This document shows, piece by piece, positions 19,026 to 30,698 of a DNA stretch of 64,000 bases. Position numbers and translations under genes: made by a program. The notes under the pieces are model-generated. The model did no database searches. It worked only from the letters and a program-made list of their open reading frames with translations, and was not told the DNA's origin. The stretch is from Marivita sp. Lineage in GTDB: Bacteria; Pseudomonadota; Alphaproteobacteria; Rhodobacterales; Rhodobacteraceae. Every line of letters begins with the position of its first letter. Within the stretch, counting starts at the first letter, position 1. Where the stretch lies: the NCBI RefSeq assembly GCF_020055635.1, contig NZ_JAIPUT010000001.1:124001-188000 (forward strand), in the 5' to 3' direction.

Positions 19026-20255
19026 TTGGCCAAGATCACATCGGTATCGCCCCTGGCGCCAAAGCAGTTTCCGGACCTGCCCGCCATCAAGGGCGCGCGT
19101 TTCGCAACCGCTGCGGCGGGCGTGAAATATGCCGGGCGCACCGACGTGATGCTGGCCGTTCTCGATCCGGGAAGCCGCGTCGCGGGGGCCTTCACCAAAT
19201 CCGCGACGCGCTCGGCCAACGTGCTGGACTGCCAGTCGAAGATCCGGCTGGGGGACGAGACCGGTGCGGCAATCATCGTCAATTCGGGCAATTCCAACGC
19301 CTTCACCGGCAAGGCCGGGGAAGAGTCGGTGCAGGCAATCTGCGCCGAGGTCGCCCGCGTCACCGGATTGCCTGCCACCCGCGTCTTCACAAGTTCCACC
19401 GGCGTGATCGGCGAACGCCTTCCGCATGACCGGATCAAGGCCAAGGTGCAGGACCTCTACGACAGCCTCGACGCCGACGCGCTGGCCTCCGCCGCCAAGG
19501 CGATCATGACCACCGACACATTCCCAAAGGGCGCGACCACCAGCGTCGATCTGCCGGGCGGAACCGTGACGATCGCGGGCATCGCCAAGGGCTCGGGCAT
19601 GATCGCGCCCGACATGGCAACGATGCTGGTCTACATCTTTACCGATGCGAAGATCGCGCAGGCCGACCTGCAAACGCTGGTCTCGGACCTGAACGAAAAG
19701 ACCTTCAACAGCATCACCGTCGACAGCGACACCTCCACCTCCGACACGCTTCTGGTCGGCGCGACCGGCGCATCCGGCGTGTCCGTCACCGCAAGTGACA
19801 CCGCCTTCCGCGACGGGCTGCACCACGTCATGCAGGACCTCGCGCATCAGGTCGTGCGCGACGGCGAAGGCGCGACCAAGTTCGTGCAGATCACCGTCAC
19901 CGGGGCCTTGAACGACGCCGATGCCAAGACACACGCCATGTCCATCGCAAACTCGCCGTTGGTCAAAACCGCCATCGCGGGCGAGGATCCGAACTGGGGC
20001 CGCGTCGTCATGGCGATCGGCAAATCCGGTGCCCCCGCCGACCGCGACACGCTGAGCATTTCCTTCGGCGATGTGCAGGTCGCCCGGAATGGCTGGGTCG
20101 ACCCCGACTACCGCGAAGAGCAGGGCGCCGCGATCATGCAGCAGCAGGAAATCGACATGACGGTCGACCTGGGTATGGGAACAGGCGCCGCCACGGTCTG
20201 GACCTGTGACCTGACGCATGGTTACATCACGATCAACGCCGACTACCGGTCGTAA
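19026..20255 (+). CDS. argJ: Bifunctional ornithine acetyltransferase / N-acetylglutamate synthase
   Basis: 409 codons. ArgJ moves the acetyl group from N-acetylornithine to glutamate in the arginine cycle. The autocleavage and active site is plain: KGSGMIAPDMATML, with cleavage before the Thr of MATM giving alpha and beta chains that form the mature enzyme. Start is TTG, supported by GGAGG at 19013-19017, 8 bases upstream, and by the family N-terminus MAKITSVSPLAPK. It lies between the PpiC gene and mutT with 3-base gaps on both sides, an apparent operon. Confidence 0.96.
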   Translation: MAKITSVSPLAPKQFPDLPAIKGARFATAAAGVKYAGRTDVMLAVLDPGSRVAGAFTKSATRSANVLDCQSKIRLGDETGAAIIVNSGNSNAFTGKAGEESVQAICAEVARVTGLPATRVFTSSTGVIGERLPHDRIKAKVQDLYDSLDADALASAAKAIMTTDTFPKGATTSVDLPGGTVTIAGIAKGSGMIAPDMATMLVYIFTDAKIAQADLQTLVSDLNEKTFNSITVDSDTSTSDTLLVGATGASGVSVTASDTAFRDGLHHVMQDLAHQVVRDGEGATKFVQITVTGALNDADAKTHAMSIANSPLVKTAIAGEDPNWGRVVMAIGKSGAPADRDTLSISFGDVQVARNGWVDPDYREEQGAAIMQQQEIDMTVDLGMGTGAATVWTCDLTHGYITINADYRS

Positions 20256-20258
20256 CTG

Positions 20259-20657
20259 ATGAATATCGTGCTGGTTTCCGCCGTCGCCCTCATCGACCCC
20301 GACGGCCGCATCCTTCTGGCGCAACGTCCCGAAGGCAAATCCATGGCGGGCCTGTGGGAATTCCCCGGTGGCAAGGTCGAATCGACCGAAACCCCCGAAC
20401 AGGCGCTGATCCGCGAATTGCAGGAAGAGCTGGGCATCGACACTTGGGAAAGCTGCCTTGCCCCGCTCACCTTTGCCTCGCACAGCTACGAGACATTCCA
20501 CCTGCTGATGCCGCTCTTTGCCTGCCGCAAATGGAAAGGCACTCCCGAATCGAAAGAGGGGCAGGCGCTCAAGTGGGTGCGTGCCAACCAGCTCAGGGAC
20601 TACCCCATGCCACCGGCGGACGTGCCCCTGATACCGATTCTGCGCGACTGGCTCTGA
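20259..20657 (+). CDS. mutT: 8-oxo-dGTP diphosphatase (MutT, Nudix hydrolase)
   Basis: 132 codons. Cleans oxidised dGTP from the nucleotide pool. The Nudix box GGKVESTETPEQALIRELQE, continuing into ELGI, is complete (about residues 38-60), preceded by GLWEFP as in MutT. Starts 3 bases after the argJ stop. The (d)CTP pyrophosphohydrolase branch of the family is similar, so the substrate is inferred. Confidence 0.92.
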   Translation: MNIVLVSAVALIDPDGRILLAQRPEGKSMAGLWEFPGGKVESTETPEQALIRELQEELGIDTWESCLAPLTFASHSYETFHLLMPLFACRKWKGTPESKEGQALKWVRANQLRDYPMPPADVPLIPILRDWL

Positions 20658-20682
20658 CCCGGGTACAACATTCGTGCATTAG

Positions 20683-20705
20683 CTGTGCCGCACCGCAGTT
20701 TTTTT
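20683..20705 (+). terminator. Candidate intrinsic terminator after mutT
   Basis: A short stem CTGTG / CGCAG (one G-U, 6-base loop) is followed directly by seven T residues (20699-20705), 25 bases after the mutT stop. The stem is weak, the T-run strong. Confidence 0.45.
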
Positions 20706-20765
20706 GTGGCAAAGATTTTCGCGACGCCGTATTCAGGGCCAGTCAAAACTTGGGGGAGATTTGGC

Positions 20766-20900
20766 ATGTTGAAAACAATCATCATCGGAAGCTGTATGTC
20801 CGTGCAGGGGATTCTGGAAAGAAGCCTGCCTGACGGGCGGATCTGCGTCCGTGTCGGGAATCGAATCTTCACGGGTTTGCCAGTCCTGAAATCCGCGTAA
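20766..20900 (+). CDS. Small conserved-looking protein, 44 codons
   Basis: Starts MLKTIIIGSCMSVQGILER and ends with VGNRIFTGLPVLKSA. A purine-rich GGGGGAG lies about 9 bases before the ATG, and a strong hairpin terminator follows 24 bases after the stop, so it looks like a real transcription unit between mutT and the convergent infB. The second half (LPDGRICVRVGNRIFTG) reads as a small beta-hairpin. I do not recognise a named family; function unknown. Confidence 0.6.
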   Translation: MLKTIIIGSCMSVQGILERSLPDGRICVRVGNRIFTGLPVLKSA

Positions 20901-20923
20901 ACCACTTACGCGATGGCAAAATG

Positions 20924-20952
20924 AAAAAGGGCAGCGTCACCGCTGCCCTTTT
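20924..20952. terminator. Bidirectional intrinsic terminator
   Basis: A near-perfect stem AAAAGGGCAGCG / CGCTGCCCTTTT with a TCAC loop. It has a run of A before and T after, so it can end both the plus-strand small ORF and the minus-strand infB transcript. Confidence 0.85.
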
Positions 20953-20984
20953 CTGTTTCCTGTGGTCTGTGCCCGGTGGGGGGC

Positions 20985-23468
20985 TCAGTCCAGCGCGCGT
21001 TCGACTTCCGTGCGCTCGAAGATCTCGATCACGTCGCCTTGACGGATGTCTTCGTAGTTCTCGAAGGCCATGCCGCATTCCTGGCCCGACTGCACCTCGG
21101 ACACTTCGTCCTTGAAGCGCTTGAGGGTCTTCAGCGTGCCTTCGTGGATCACCACGTTGTCGCGCAGCAGGCGCACACCGGCGCTGCGGCGGGCGATGCC
21201 TTCGGTGACCAGACAGCCGGCAACCTTGCCCACGTTCGACACCTTGAAGACGTCCTTGATCTCGGCATAGCCGATGAAGGTCTCCTTGATCTCGGCGCTG
21301 AGCAGGCCCGAGGCCGCTGCTTTGACGTCGTCCACAAGATCGTAGATCACGCTGTAATAGCGGATTTCCACGCCCTTCTGGTTGGCGGTGTTCCGGGCCG
21401 ACGTATTGGCCCGCACGTTGAACCCAAAGACCGGAGCCCCCGACGCTTCGGCCAGGCCGATATCGGTTTCGGTGATCGCGCCCACGCCGGAATGCAGAAC
21501 CCGCACGCGCACTTCGTCGTTGCCGATCTTCTCCATCGCCTGAACGATGGCTTCGGCCGAGCCCTGCACATCCGCCTTGACCAGGATCGGAAGTTCCGAG
21601 ACGTTCTCGTCTTCCTTGGCCTTCTGCATCAGCTGTTCCAGCGTCGTCGCCGCACCCGCTGCCGCGCGCTTTTCCTTGGCGACATTGGCGCGGTATTCCG
21701 CAATCTCGCGGGCCTGCGCTTCGGTCTCTGTCACGTTCAGGACGTCACCGGCCTCGGGAGTGCCGTTCAGGCCCAGGACCTCGACAGGCACCGACGGTCC
21801 CGCTTCCTTGACGCGTTCGCCCTTGTCGTTGATCAGCGCACGGACCTTGCCGTACTGCTCGCCGACGACAAAGATATCGCCCTGACGCAGCGTGCCGTTC
21901 TGAACCAGAACCGTCGCCACGGGGCCACGGCCCACGTCCAGCTGCGCTTCGATCACGGCCCCCATGGCGGCCCGGTTCGGGTTCGCCTTGAGTTCCAGGA
22001 TCTCGGCCTGCAACGCGATCGCTTCCAGCAGTTCGGGCAGGCCCTTGCCGGTCACGGCCGACACTTCGACGTCCTGCACGTCGCCCGACATCTGCTCCAC
22101 GACAACCTCGTGTTGCAGCAGGTCGGTGCGCACCTTGGTCGGGTTGGCACTTGGCTTGTCGACCTTGTTGATCGCCACGATCATCGGAACCTTGGCCGCC
22201 TTGGCATGCGCAATGGCTTCGATGGTCTGCGGCATCACGGCGTCATCCGCCGCAACCACCAGCACGACGATATCCGTCACCTGGGCACCGCGCGACCGCA
22301 TCGACGTGAACGCCGCGTGGCCCGGAGTGTCGAGGAAGGACAGAACCGCCCCGTCCTTGGTGGTCACCTGGTAGGCGCCGATATGCTGCGTGATCCCGCC
22401 CGCCTCGCCAGAGGTGACGTTGGCATCGCGGATCGCATCCAGCAACGAAGTCTTGCCGTGGTCGACGTGTCCCATGATCGTGATGACCGGCGGGCGCGGC
22501 AGCAGATCGCTTTCCGCATCCGCGACTTCCTTGATCACGTCCTCCACGTCGGCATCGGACACGCGTGTGAGCGTGTGGCCGAATTCCTCGATGATCAGCT
22601 CGGCGGTATCGGCATCGATCGACTGGTTCTGCGTCGCCATGATGCCGTTGTTCATCAGCGCCTTGACGACATCGCCCACGCGTTCGGCCATCCGGTTGGC
22701 CAGTTCGGCCACGGTGATCGCCTCGGGCAGCTTGACGTCGCGCACGACCTTTTCGCGCGGCTGGCTTCCGCCCATGGCTTTCTGGCGCGCACGCTCCTGC
22801 TTGCGCTTCATCGCGGCCATGGACTTCTGACGTCCACCTTCGCCACCAAGCGCCTGGTTCAGCGTCAGCTTGCCGGACCGGCGACCACTGTCATCACCCT
22901 TGCGACGACCGCGATCGTCGCGATCTTTCTCGACCTTGCGGGCCGGGGTCTGCGACGGCTTGGGGCCACCCGAGGGCTGACGCGCGGCAGCCGGCTCGAC
23001 CGGCGCAGCTGCGGCCTGCTTGGCCGCCTCTGCCGCTTCGCGCGCCTTGCGTTCCTCGTCGTCGGCCTTCTGCCGGGCACGTTCCTCGGCCTCGCGCTGT
23101 TCGCGCTCCTTGGCCTCCTTTTCGGCACGCATCCGCTCACGCTCTTCAGCGCGTGCCTTTTCCTCGGCCTCGCGCTGGGCCGCTTCTTCGCTTTCACGGG
23201 CCTTCGCAGCCTGTAGCGCCTTCAGACGGCGCTCCATCTCCGCGTCGGAAATGCCTGCCGGACGCTTGCTGCCCGCGGAAGGGGTCCCACCACCGGAAGA
23301 CCCGCCAGATGCAGGTTTCGATGCGCCGGATTTCGGCACCACCACGCGCTTGCGCTTGGTCTCCACCACGACGTTTTTGGTGCGTCCGTGGCTGAAGCTT
23401 TGCTTCACGTTCCCGGATCGGGGACCGCCGCGCAAACCCAAAGTCTTTTTGCCGTCGTTATCGCTCAT
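20985..23468 (-). CDS. infB: Translation initiation factor IF-2
   Basis: 827 codons. GTPase that loads initiator tRNA on the 30S subunit. A long charged Ala/Glu/Arg/Lys-rich N-terminal region (about 1-260) with a probable helical stretch at 75-160, then the IF-2N element, the G domain with GHVDHGKT at 333-340, DTPGH and NKVDKP, and the C-terminal fMet-tRNA-binding domains ending EVERALD. Start [15 protein letters not shown] overlaps the ylxR-like stop by 4 bases. Last gene of rimP-nusA-ylxR-infB. Confidence 0.98.
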   Translation of the reverse strand: MSDNDGKKTLGLRGGPRSGNVKQSFSHGRTKNVVVETKRKRVVVPKSGASKPASGGSSGGGTPSAGSKRPAGISDAEMERRLKALQAAKARESEEAAQREAEEKARAEERERMRAEKEAKEREQREAEERARQKADDEERKAREAAEAAKQAAAAPVEPAAARQPSGGPKPSQTPARKVEKDRDDRGRRKGDDSGRRSGKLTLNQALGGEGGRQKSMAAMKRKQERARQKAMGGSQPREKVVRDVKLPEAITVAELANRMAERVGDVVKALMNNGIMATQNQSIDADTAELIIEEFGHTLTRVSDADVEDVIKEVADAESDLLPRPPVITIMGHVDHGKTSLLDAIRDANVTSGEAGGITQHIGAYQVTTKDGAVLSFLDTPGHAAFTSMRSRGAQVTDIVVLVVAADDAVMPQTIEAIAHAKAAKVPMIVAINKVDKPSANPTKVRTDLLQHEVVVEQMSGDVQDVEVSAVTGKGLPELLEAIALQAEILELKANPNRAAMGAVIEAQLDVGRGPVATVLVQNGTLRQGDIFVVGEQYGKVRALINDKGERVKEAGPSVPVEVLGLNGTPEAGDVLNVTETEAQAREIAEYRANVAKEKRAAAGAATTLEQLMQKAKEDENVSELPILVKADVQGSAEAIVQAMEKIGNDEVRVRVLHSGVGAITETDIGLAEASGAPVFGFNVRANTSARNTANQKGVEIRYYSVIYDLVDDVKAAASGLLSAEIKETFIGYAEIKDVFKVSNVGKVAGCLVTEGIARRSAGVRLLRDNVVIHEGTLKTLKRFKDEVSEVQSGQECGMAFENYEDIRQGDVIEIFERTEVERALD

Positions 23469-24112
23469 TTAGCTCTTTTTTCCTTCCCAGCAGCCCCTGC
23501 CGCTGTCTTTGCATCAGACGTTCCGATGCGAAAGCCCTTCAATCTTTGGGCTTCCTCTACAACACGTTGCGTGAGTCCACCAGCACCAAGCGCGGCGTGT
23601 ATCACAGTTTGTCGCCCAAACGCCATTCCAAGCTCATCTGCCGTCAACCATCCGATGTAGTGGCCGTAATGCGGAGTACTGAGCTTGGACTTCCCGCGGC
23701 TCGACCCGTCTTCGGCCTGAAGCAGCACCTCGGCGATTTCCTTGGACAGGGAATCCTTGACTTTCTCGTAGCCTGAAACGGCTTGGCCAGATTTACGGCA
23801 AAGACTTATCAGATCGACAACACGGCGCGCAAGCTGCTGCTCAAGATCGCTGACAAGGCTGTCGGAAATGCGCAGGTCGGTGCGAGCCGCTCGAACAAAC
23901 ATGTTCTTCTTGACCGCTTTTTCAAGGGCCGCGCGGTCTGCCGTGACCCAAATTCCCCGACCCGGCAATTTGCCGGCCAGGTCGGGAACAAGCTGGGCGT
24001 CGGGACCGACGACAAAGCGGATCAATTCGGATTTCGGGCGCACCTCTCCGGTCGCAATGCATTTGCGTTCGGGGCCACTTTCCCGGTCCTTGTCCTTGCC
24101 GCCGCGTGTCAC
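23465..24112 (-). CDS. YlxR-like RNA-binding protein with L7Ae-type C-terminal domain
   Basis: 215 codons. The N-terminal DUF448/YlxR domain has [20 protein letters not shown] and [20 protein letters not shown]; the C-terminal part (from about 90, [20 protein letters not shown]) resembles the L7Ae/L30e RNA-binding fold. Such fusions sit between nusA and infB in alphaproteobacteria; YlxR proteins are thought to be nucleoid- or RNA-binding regulators. Overlaps infB by 4 bases and follows nusA by 27 bases. Confidence 0.88.
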   Translation of the reverse strand: MTRGGKDKDRESGPERKCIATGEVRPKSELIRFVVGPDAQLVPDLAGKLPGRGIWVTADRAALEKAVKKNMFVRAARTDLRISDSLVSDLEQQLARRVVDLISLCRKSGQAVSGYEKVKDSLSKEIAEVLLQAEDGSSRGKSKLSTPHYGHYIGWLTADELGMAFGRQTVIHAALGAGGLTQRVVEEAQRLKGFRIGTSDAKTAAGAAGKEKRAK

Positions 24113-24139
24113 GTGTGTCGTCGCTCCCAGTTTTGCAGG

Positions 24140-25777
24140 TCAGGCCTGCTCTTCTTCCAGACCTTCAAGATCGTCGCCTTCGCCCTCTTCGGCACCTTCT
24201 TCGGCATCGTCTTCAAGCTCGGTCGGATCGACCCAGCCCAGAAGGACGCGCGCGGTCATCACCAGATGCTGCGCCTCTTCCAGCGACATTTCGAATGGCT
24301 CGAGCAGACCTTCGTCCTTGTGCCGTTCGCCATCCACCGTGGTCCAGCCACCGGCCAGTTCCCAATCCGCGCAGGTGGCGAAATCCTCGAGCGTCTTCAC
24401 GCCGTCTTTCGCCAGCACCTCGACCATCTGCGGCGTCAGGCCCTCGAATTCGATCAGGCTGTCGTCCGCCCCCAGGGCGCGTGCGTTCTCAAGCGCCGCT
24501 TTCGCCTGCGCCTCTAGGTTCTCGCGGGCGCGGGTCTGAAGTTCGGCCGCCGTGCCTTCGTCGACGCCGTCGATCACCAGAAGCTCGTCCAGCTCGACAT
24601 AGGCGACTTCTTCAAGCGTGGTGAACCCTTCGGCCACCAGCAACTGCGCGAAGAACTCGTCAAGGTCCAGCGTGTCCATGAACAGCTGCGTGCGCTCTTC
24701 GAATTCCTTCTGGCGACGCTGCGATTCCTCTTCCTCGGTCATGATGTCGATATCAAGCCCGGTCAGCTGCGACGCGAGACGCACGTTCTGACCACGACGG
24801 CCGATCGCCAGCGACAGCTGCTCGTCCGGGACCACGACCTCGATGCGCTCGGCGTCTTCGTCCAGAACCACCTTGCTCACCTCGGCGGGCTGCAATGCGT
24901 TCACGAGGAAGGTCGGCACGTCCTCGTTCCACGGGATGATGTCGATCTTTTCGCCCTGAAGCTCGTTCACCACGGCCTGAACCCGGCTGCCGCGCATGCC
25001 GACGCAGGCACCCACGGGATCGATCGATCCGTCATAGGAAATCACCGCGATCTTGGCGCGCGATCCCGGATCACGGGCGACCGCCTTGATCTCGATGATG
25101 CCGTCATAGATTTCCGGCACTTCCATCTTGAACAGCTCGGCCATGAACTCGGGCGCGGTACGGCTCAGGAAGATCTGCGGACCGCGGGTCTCGCGGCGCA
25201 CGTCCTTGATGAAGCAGCGGATGCGGTCGCCATTGCGATAGCTTTCGCGGCCGATCTTCTCGTTGCGGCGCAGGATGCCTTCGCCCCGGCCCACATCGAC
25301 GATGACGTTGCCGTATTCCTCGCGCTTGACCACACCGTTGATGATGGTGCCCGCCCGATCCTTGAATTCCTCGAACTGACGGTCGCGTTCCGCTTCGCGC
25401 ACCTTCTGCAGGATCACCTGCTTGGCCGATTGCGCGGCGATCCGTCCCATCTCGACGGGGGGCACTTCCTCGACAAAGGTATCCCCGATCTTGGGATCAT
25501 CCAGGTACTGCTTCGCCTGATCGACGGTCATCTCGGCCTGGTAGTTCTCAAGCTCGTCTTCGTCGACGACGGTGCGCACGCGGGTGAATGTCGCGCGGCC
25601 GGTCTTGCGGTCGATCGACACGCGGATGTCCATCTCGCTGCCGTAGCGGGATTTCGCCGCCCGCGCGAGGCTCTCTTCCATCGCTTCGACGACCAGACCG
25701 GGGTCGATCATCTTTTCGCGCGCCACCGCTTCGGCGGTCTGCAACAGTTCCAACTGGTTGGCGGAGGTGATTGCCAT
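24140..25777 (-). CDS. nusA: Transcription termination/antitermination protein NusA
   Basis: 545 codons. Binds RNA polymerase and nascent RNA and controls pausing, termination and antitermination. The order is N-terminal polymerase-binding domain ([20 protein letters not shown]), S1 domain (about 135-200), two KH domains ([20 protein letters not shown] and [18 protein letters not shown]), C-terminal helical repeats, and a very acidic tail over the last ~25 residues. Six bases after rimP. Confidence 0.97.
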   Translation of the reverse strand: MAITSANQLELLQTAEAVAREKMIDPGLVVEAMEESLARAAKSRYGSEMDIRVSIDRKTGRATFTRVRTVVDEDELENYQAEMTVDQAKQYLDDPKIGDTFVEEVPPVEMGRIAAQSAKQVILQKVREAERDRQFEEFKDRAGTIINGVVKREEYGNVIVDVGRGEGILRRNEKIGRESYRNGDRIRCFIKDVRRETRGPQIFLSRTAPEFMAELFKMEVPEIYDGIIEIKAVARDPGSRAKIAVISYDGSIDPVGACVGMRGSRVQAVVNELQGEKIDIIPWNEDVPTFLVNALQPAEVSKVVLDEDAERIEVVVPDEQLSLAIGRRGQNVRLASQLTGLDIDIMTEEEESQRRQKEFEERTQLFMDTLDLDEFFAQLLVAEGFTTLEEVAYVELDELLVIDGVDEGTAAELQTRARENLEAQAKAALENARALGADDSLIEFEGLTPQMVEVLAKDGVKTLEDFATCADWELAGGWTTVDGERHKDEGLLEPFEMSLEEAQHLVMTARVLLGWVDPTELEDDAEEGAEEGEGDDLEGLEEEQA

Positions 25778-25782
25778 CGGTG

Positions 25783-26352
25783 TTACTCCTCTTCGGGCCC
25801 TTCGGCCTCGATCACGTCGTCAAAATTGTTTTCGTCAAAGCCTTGGGCCTTGCGCGCCTTCAGCATTTCCTTGATCAGCTCATCCGTCAGCACCAGCTTG
25901 GCATCCGACAGCCAGTCGAACCTGAGGCCAACCGTGCCCTCTTCGATATTGATCAGGACCTCGTCGCCCTCGACCCCGGCCAGCACACCCTTGAAGCGCT
26001 TCCGGCCGTCGATCATCTCCGAGGTTTCGATCTTGGCCTCATAGCCTTCGAATGTCTCGAAATCCTTGAGACGGGTCAAAGGCCGGTCGATGCCGGGCGA
26101 TGACACTTCCAGCGTGTAGGTGTCGAGGATCGGATCCTCGACGTCCAGCGTGGCACTCACGGCGGTGCTGATGGCGGCGCATTCGTCCACCTCGATCCCG
26201 CCTTCGGGACGTTCGGCCATGATCTGCAATGTGGCCATCTTGCCGCTCATCAACCGGATGCGCACAAGCTCGAAACCCATGTCCTCGATGACAGGGGTGA
26301 CGATCTCGGCCAGACGTCGGTCCATCGCGGCTTTTGCGATCAGGTCAGACAT
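25783..26352 (-). CDS. rimP: Ribosome maturation factor RimP
   Basis: 189 codons from the ATG giving [18 protein letters not shown]. Needed for 30S subunit maturation. Family signatures: [41 protein letters not shown] and the [20 protein letters not shown] motif around 95-115. GGAG lies about 12 bases upstream of the ATG. First gene of the operon with nusA, a ylxR-like gene and infB, behind an attenuator-like leader. The frame stays open upstream to 26529, but that extension would translate the leader hairpin. Confidence 0.96.
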   Translation of the reverse strand: MSDLIAKAAMDRRLAEIVTPVIEDMGFELVRIRLMSGKMATLQIMAERPEGGIEVDECAAISTAVSATLDVEDPILDTYTLEVSSPGIDRPLTRLKDFETFEGYEAKIETSEMIDGRKRFKGVLAGVEGDEVLINIEEGTVGLRFDWLSDAKLVLTDELIKEMLKARKAQGFDENNFDDVIEAEGPEEE

Positions 26353-26373
26353 TGTCGTGTAGAACTCCAGACA

Positions 26374-26398
26374 CAAAAAAACGGGCGCGCGGCCCGTT
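26374..26398 (-). promoter_or_regulatory. rimP leader: intrinsic-terminator hairpin before the operon
   Basis: On the minus strand AACGGGC and GCCCGTT pair around a 5-base loop and are followed directly by seven T residues, only about 22 bases before the rimP start codon. A terminator inside a 5' leader implies attenuation. This position and layout fit the rimP leader element described for alphaproteobacteria, which would let the operon respond to NusA or ribosome-assembly status; that link is established knowledge of the element plus inference here. Confidence 0.75.
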
Positions 26399-26447
26399 GA
26401 AGAATTCGGTGGGTGCCGACCTAAGCCAACACGCCGCTGTTGAGATG

Positions 26448-26476
26448 CATATATGGCGCTGATCCCGAGTCTGCAA
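26448..26476 (-). promoter_or_regulatory. Sigma-70 promoter of the rimP-nusA-infB operon
   Basis: On the minus strand TTGCAG (26476-26471), 17 bases, TATATG (26453-26448). The predicted start of transcription near 26441 gives an ~90-base leader that contains the attenuator hairpin. The remaining 26477-26617 before tamB shows no gene. Confidence 0.5.
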
Positions 26477-26617
26477 GGGCTTTCCTCAGCCGCGATGCAG
26501 CACCCGTCCCGCGCCGCCAAAAACTGCACGCAGCACCGACGCCCGTGGCGATCACCGCCGACGGCATTGCCATCTGCGCGGGCGTCCCCGTGAAAGCCCG
26601 TGCAGGCCCACCTGCCT

Positions 26618-29600
26618 TCAGTAATCGCGTTCGAAAAACACGCCCACCGACGAATTGCCGGTATTGTCGACGCTGCCGCGAGCGGTGATTTCCGAGGTCA
26701 CGTCAAGGTTCAGGTTGATCTCGGTCCGCCCGCCGCTTTCCACAACCACGTCGGAATAGACGTTGTCGGAAATATACTTGCCCGCGCGCACCGCCGTGCC
26801 GCCATCGTCGGTCTGGCTGACGTCAAGATCATCGAGCCCGAACCCGTCCCGCAGCCGCGACAGGATACCGACGCCGCCGCGCCCGGCCAGCACCGCCACC
26901 GCATTCGCCAGTTCCAGCGCCTGCAACGCCGACAGGTTCGACAGGTCGCGCCCGAACAGAAGCTGTGCCAGCACCTCGTCCTCCGGCAGCTCCGGTTCCG
27001 AGGTAAAGCTGATATCCGGCGACGACGCCGGGCCATCGAGGATCACCCGCACGGTGATCCCGTTGGCCTCGGTTTCGGCCACGAACCGCAGCACCGGGTT
27101 GAAACTGCCGCTCAGCTGGATGCGCCCCTCATTCAGGATGAACCGCTGGTTGAGGATATCCAGCCGACCGCGCACCAGCTCGAAACCGCCCTGTGGAATG
27201 ATGTTCGAGGTCGGCCCGCTCAGCCGCAGCTCTCCCGCCAGTTCCGCATCGAGCCCGCGGCCGCGCACGAAGACCTGTCCCGGCGCACGCAGCGTCAGGT
27301 CAAGCCGGGTCGAGGACGGTCCGCGCCGTGCCTCCGGCGCACCGTTTTCGCCACGCCCGGTGAGTCCGGCACGGTCCAGTGTCCGCATGACGGGCCGCGT
27401 CGCACCCAGATGGTCGATCGGCGGAATCTCCCCGATCGACGAAATCCCGGTCGACGGAACCCGGATCTCGGTCTCGTTCAGCCGCAGATCGCCGCTGATC
27501 AACAGGTTGCGCCCGATCGGTCCGCTCAGGGAAATCGCGCCGTCGACGCTTGTGTCATAAAGTTCCGGATCGCGGATCCCGAATCGGTTGAGCGTCGCCG
27601 TCAGATTGGCGTCGAAACCGCTCAGCCCCAGACGACCGTTGACATCGACCGAACCACCGACATTGCTTTGCGCCGACAGCCCGATCTGTGCCGCGCCATT
27701 GTCCAGCCGGATCTGCCCGGTGATCGGCGTCAGGATGATCCCCAACGTCGGCGCGCTGAATTCGGCACCCACCGGAGTGATCGTTCCCGACAGGCTCGAC
27801 AGGCCAAGCGGCCCGGCCAGCCGCAGGTCAAGATCGGCCCGCCCGTTCAGACGGCGTGGTTCGATGAACACGTTGGCAAGCCCCAGAGGCGCCGACCCGG
27901 CGATCCCGAGATTGGCCGTGCCGCCGTTGGCCACACGCCCGTCAATGGCAAGGGTCGTGCCGCCCGGACCGTCAAGGTCGATATCGACGCCAAAGCCGTC
28001 GCTGCGCTGCGACACCGTTCCGTCGACCACCAGCGCGCCCTGGAAATCCGGCGCGATCAACCCGACATTCGCCAACCGCGCGGTGATGTCCAGATTGCTC
28101 AACGGTCCCGACACCCGTGCCGTGATCTCGGGGTTCTGCACCTCCGCCGAGATGCGGCCCAAGGCGCCGTCCTGACCGGTGGCGCTCACGTCAAACCGCG
28201 TCACGCCGCGCAGAAGCTGGTCAACCGTGGCGTTGCCGATCCCAAGCCCGGACCCCTGTCCGCTGGCGCTCACATCGAAATCGCCGCTTGCCGCATAGGT
28301 GCCGTCCACGTCGATCGACGCCTGCCCGCGCAGCGGCTGGCCCGCGAGACCCGACAATGGTGCAAGGCTGTCCGCCACCAGCGACAGCGCGAATTGCGCA
28401 TCTGGCGCGCTCAGCGTCTGTGTCACCATGGCGGACCCGGTCGCTTCGAGAACGCCGGTCTCAAGCTGAATCCGCTGCACCGTCAGGCGTTCGTTCTCCT
28501 GCTGCCAGTCGAACATCACCTGCGCCACCGGGTTCGCGCCGACGGCCTGCGAGACCCGCGCATCGGCCAGCCGCAGGCGTGTTCCATCGACCCTGAGATC
28601 GCCTCCGGCCGTCACCAGCGCCCCGCTTTCGGCCTGCTGGATCGTGCCATCCCCGACCAGCTCCAGCACACCCGCCGACACCTGGGGCGAGTCCAGATCG
28701 CTCAGCCGGATCTCGGCATCCCATGTCCCGTCGGCACCACCCGTGGCGGTGATCTCCACCGCGCCGCTGTCAAGCTGCATGCCCCCCGCGAAGGGCAGGC
28801 GCACCGGCTGGTTCTGGTTCGACAGGTCCGCGGTCAGCTCGAGATTGCGCAACTGCGTGCCCGACAGCATCGCCACGCCGTCGATGACAGCCGCCCCGGC
28901 GGCCTCACCCGGATACACCCGGTCGAGATTGCTGATCGCGCCGTCAAAGCGCAGCGAGGTGTCCTCGCTGGTGATGTTGCCGGCCGCCTCGATATTTGCC
29001 GCGGGCGTCACCACCCGCGCGGTGCGGATGGTCGTGCCGGTCTCGTCGCGCCGCACGTCGATCCGCGCCGACCCGACACCGGACAGCAACCGGTCCACCA
29101 CGTCCTGCCCGATCGTCAGGTCAAGCGTCGTGCCGTCGATCACGATATCGGCCATACCCGAAACCGGCGCGACGCTGCCGTCGATCTGGACGTCTACCCG
29201 CCCGGACAGGTCACGCCCGGCCAGCGCGGAAAACCGTGCGATGTCCTGTGCCACCAGCCGCAGGTCCAGAGTCAGCGGCATCGTGTCTTCCGCAGTCCAG
29301 GTCGCGGTTCCGTTCAGCCCGAAATCCTCGCCATTGGCTTCAAGCCCGGTCACCCGCACCGGCTCACCGCTCTGGTAATCGACCCGTGCCGCGCCGGACA
29401 GGTCGGTGCCGACGGCCTCGGCCAGCGCCGGATCCACCAGTGCGAGGTCCTCGGCGGCCCAGGTGACGTCGAGCCCAAGCTCGCCGTCCTCGGAAAAGCT
29501 CTGCTGGTCGATCTGCCCGCGCCCGGTGATCGTCAATACCTCCAGCGTCGCCGCCGGGTTCTCGAAATCCTCGAGCCGCGCGTCGAAGGTCAGATCGCCG

Positions 29601-30697
29601 TTCAACGCGGCGTCGAAGGTCACCGAAGACACCTGCGTGTCACCGCCGCCGAACGGCAGAACCACCGGTCCGCCCGCCGGATTGGCGACACGACCCTCCA
29701 CATCCAGGGTTTCGGGCCATCCGCTTTCCGAAATCACCGCGCTCCCGGTCAGGGACAGGGCGTTCGCGGTCAGGGTGAAGTCGGGCAATTCGGTCCGCCC
29801 CGACGCGTCACGCACCACCCGCGCCTGCAGCCCGATATCGTCACCAAAGAACGCGCGGGTCTCTTCCGTCAAAAGCGGTGTCGGATCGCCGTCGATGTCG
29901 ACACGGATGTCGAATCCGCCGGTCTCTTCCGGCGCCAGAACCTCCACCGTCCCGGTAATGCGCGGCTCGCCTTCCGTGGCGAGCGCGATGTCGGCGGTGA
30001 AGTCGTCGATCGGCCCTTCGCCGGTCACGGTCAGCGCCACGGAGGGCGCGCCGGGAATGCCCAGCAACGTCGCCGCCAGCCCGCCTTCGGCTTCCTCGGC
30101 GTTCAGGTCGACGGCCAATTGCCGCGACGACGGATCATAGCTTGCGGCCAGCTGGATCTGCGCCTGCTTGCCGTCCACGCGCTCCAAGCCAAGCTGCAGG
30201 TCGACACCGCCACCAGCCAGGGTCGCCGACCCGTTGACCGTGAACGCGGCTTCCTCGCCCAGCACCGGCGCGCCAAGCTGCACCGATTGCAGCGCGAATT
30301 CCGCGATCCGAACTTCGACCGGCAATTCCGGAATGCTGAACGGTTCGGCCTCGGCGCTGGGCACCTCCGGCCCCGCATCGGGCAGCCGCGACAACTCGAC
30401 AGTCTCGGCGGTAAAGGACGTCACGTCGACGATTCCCCGAAACAGCGCCGCGCGATTCCAGTCCAGCACCACGTTCTCGGCCCGGAACCATTCGCCCTGA
30501 TCGTCCGAGATCGCCAGCAGGTCGATCGACGCCTGGCTCGACAGCGCGCCCTGAAACCCCCGGATCCGCACATCGCGCCCGGCGCCCGACAGCGCGTCCT
30601 GCAACAGCCCGGCCAGGTAGCCGGGGTCCTCGTCGTCCTGCGCGAACGTGACCAGCGGCCACCAGAGAAAGATCAAGAGGGCGGCGAAAAAGCGCAT
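26618..30697 (-). CDS. tamB: Translocation and assembly module protein TamB
   Basis: 1359 codons. Start at the ATG giving [20 protein letters not shown], an N-terminal membrane anchor or signal. The body is a very long run of short beta strands (AsmA/DUF490-type bridge) predicted to span the periplasm and carry phospholipids and help insert outer-membrane proteins; the conserved C-terminal TamB domain includes [20 protein letters not shown] and ends with an aromatic VGVFFERDY. It begins 1 base after the tamA stop. Size and context make the call firm. Confidence 0.94.
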   Translation of the reverse strand: MRFFAALLIFLWWPLVTFAQDDEDPGYLAGLLQDALSGAGRDVRIRGFQGALSSQASIDLLAISDDQGEWFRAENVVLDWNRAALFRGIVDVTSFTAETVELSRLPDAGPEVPSAEAEPFSIPELPVEVRIAEFALQSVQLGAPVLGEEAAFTVNGSATLAGGGVDLQLGLERVDGKQAQIQLAASYDPSSRQLAVDLNAEEAEGGLAATLLGIPGAPSVALTVTGEGPIDDFTADIALATEGEPRITGTVEVLAPEETGGFDIRVDIDGDPTPLLTEETRAFFGDDIGLQARVVRDASGRTELPDFTLTANALSLTGSAVISESGWPETLDVEGRVANPAGGPVVLPFGGGDTQVSSVTFDAALNGDLTFDARLEDFENPAATLEVLTITGRGQIDQQSFSEDGELGLDVTWAAEDLALVDPALAEAVGTDLSGAARVDYQSGEPVRVTGLEANGEDFGLNGTATWTAEDTMPLTLDLRLVAQDIARFSALAGRDLSGRVDVQIDGSVAPVSGMADIVIDGTTLDLTIGQDVVDRLLSGVGSARIDVRRDETGTTIRTARVVTPAANIEAAGNITSEDTSLRFDGAISNLDRVYPGEAAGAAVIDGVAMLSGTQLRNLELTADLSNQNQPVRLPFAGGMQLDSGAVEITATGGADGTWDAEIRLSDLDSPQVSAGVLELVGDGTIQQAESGALVTAGGDLRVDGTRLRLADARVSQAVGANPVAQVMFDWQQENERLTVQRIQLETGVLEATGSAMVTQTLSAPDAQFALSLVADSLAPLSGLAGQPLRGQASIDVDGTYAASGDFDVSASGQGSGLGIGNATVDQLLRGVTRFDVSATGQDGALGRISAEVQNPEITARVSGPLSNLDITARLANVGLIAPDFQGALVVDGTVSQRSDGFGVDIDLDGPGGTTLAIDGRVANGGTANLGIAGSAPLGLANVFIEPRRLNGRADLDLRLAGPLGLSSLSGTITPVGAEFSAPTLGIILTPITGQIRLDNGAAQIGLSAQSNVGGSVDVNGRLGLSGFDANLTATLNRFGIRDPELYDTSVDGAISLSGPIGRNLLISGDLRLNETEIRVPSTGISSIGEIPPIDHLGATRPVMRTLDRAGLTGRGENGAPEARRGPSSTRLDLTLRAPGQVFVRGRGLDAELAGELRLSGPTSNIIPQGGFELVRGRLDILNQRFILNEGRIQLSGSFNPVLRFVAETEANGITVRVILDGPASSPDISFTSEPELPEDEVLAQLLFGRDLSNLSALQALELANAVAVLAGRGGVGILSRLRDGFGLDDLDVSQTDDGGTAVRAGKYISDNVYSDVVVESGGRTEINLNLDVTSEITARGSVDNTGNSSVGVFFERDY

Positions 30698-30698
30698 T

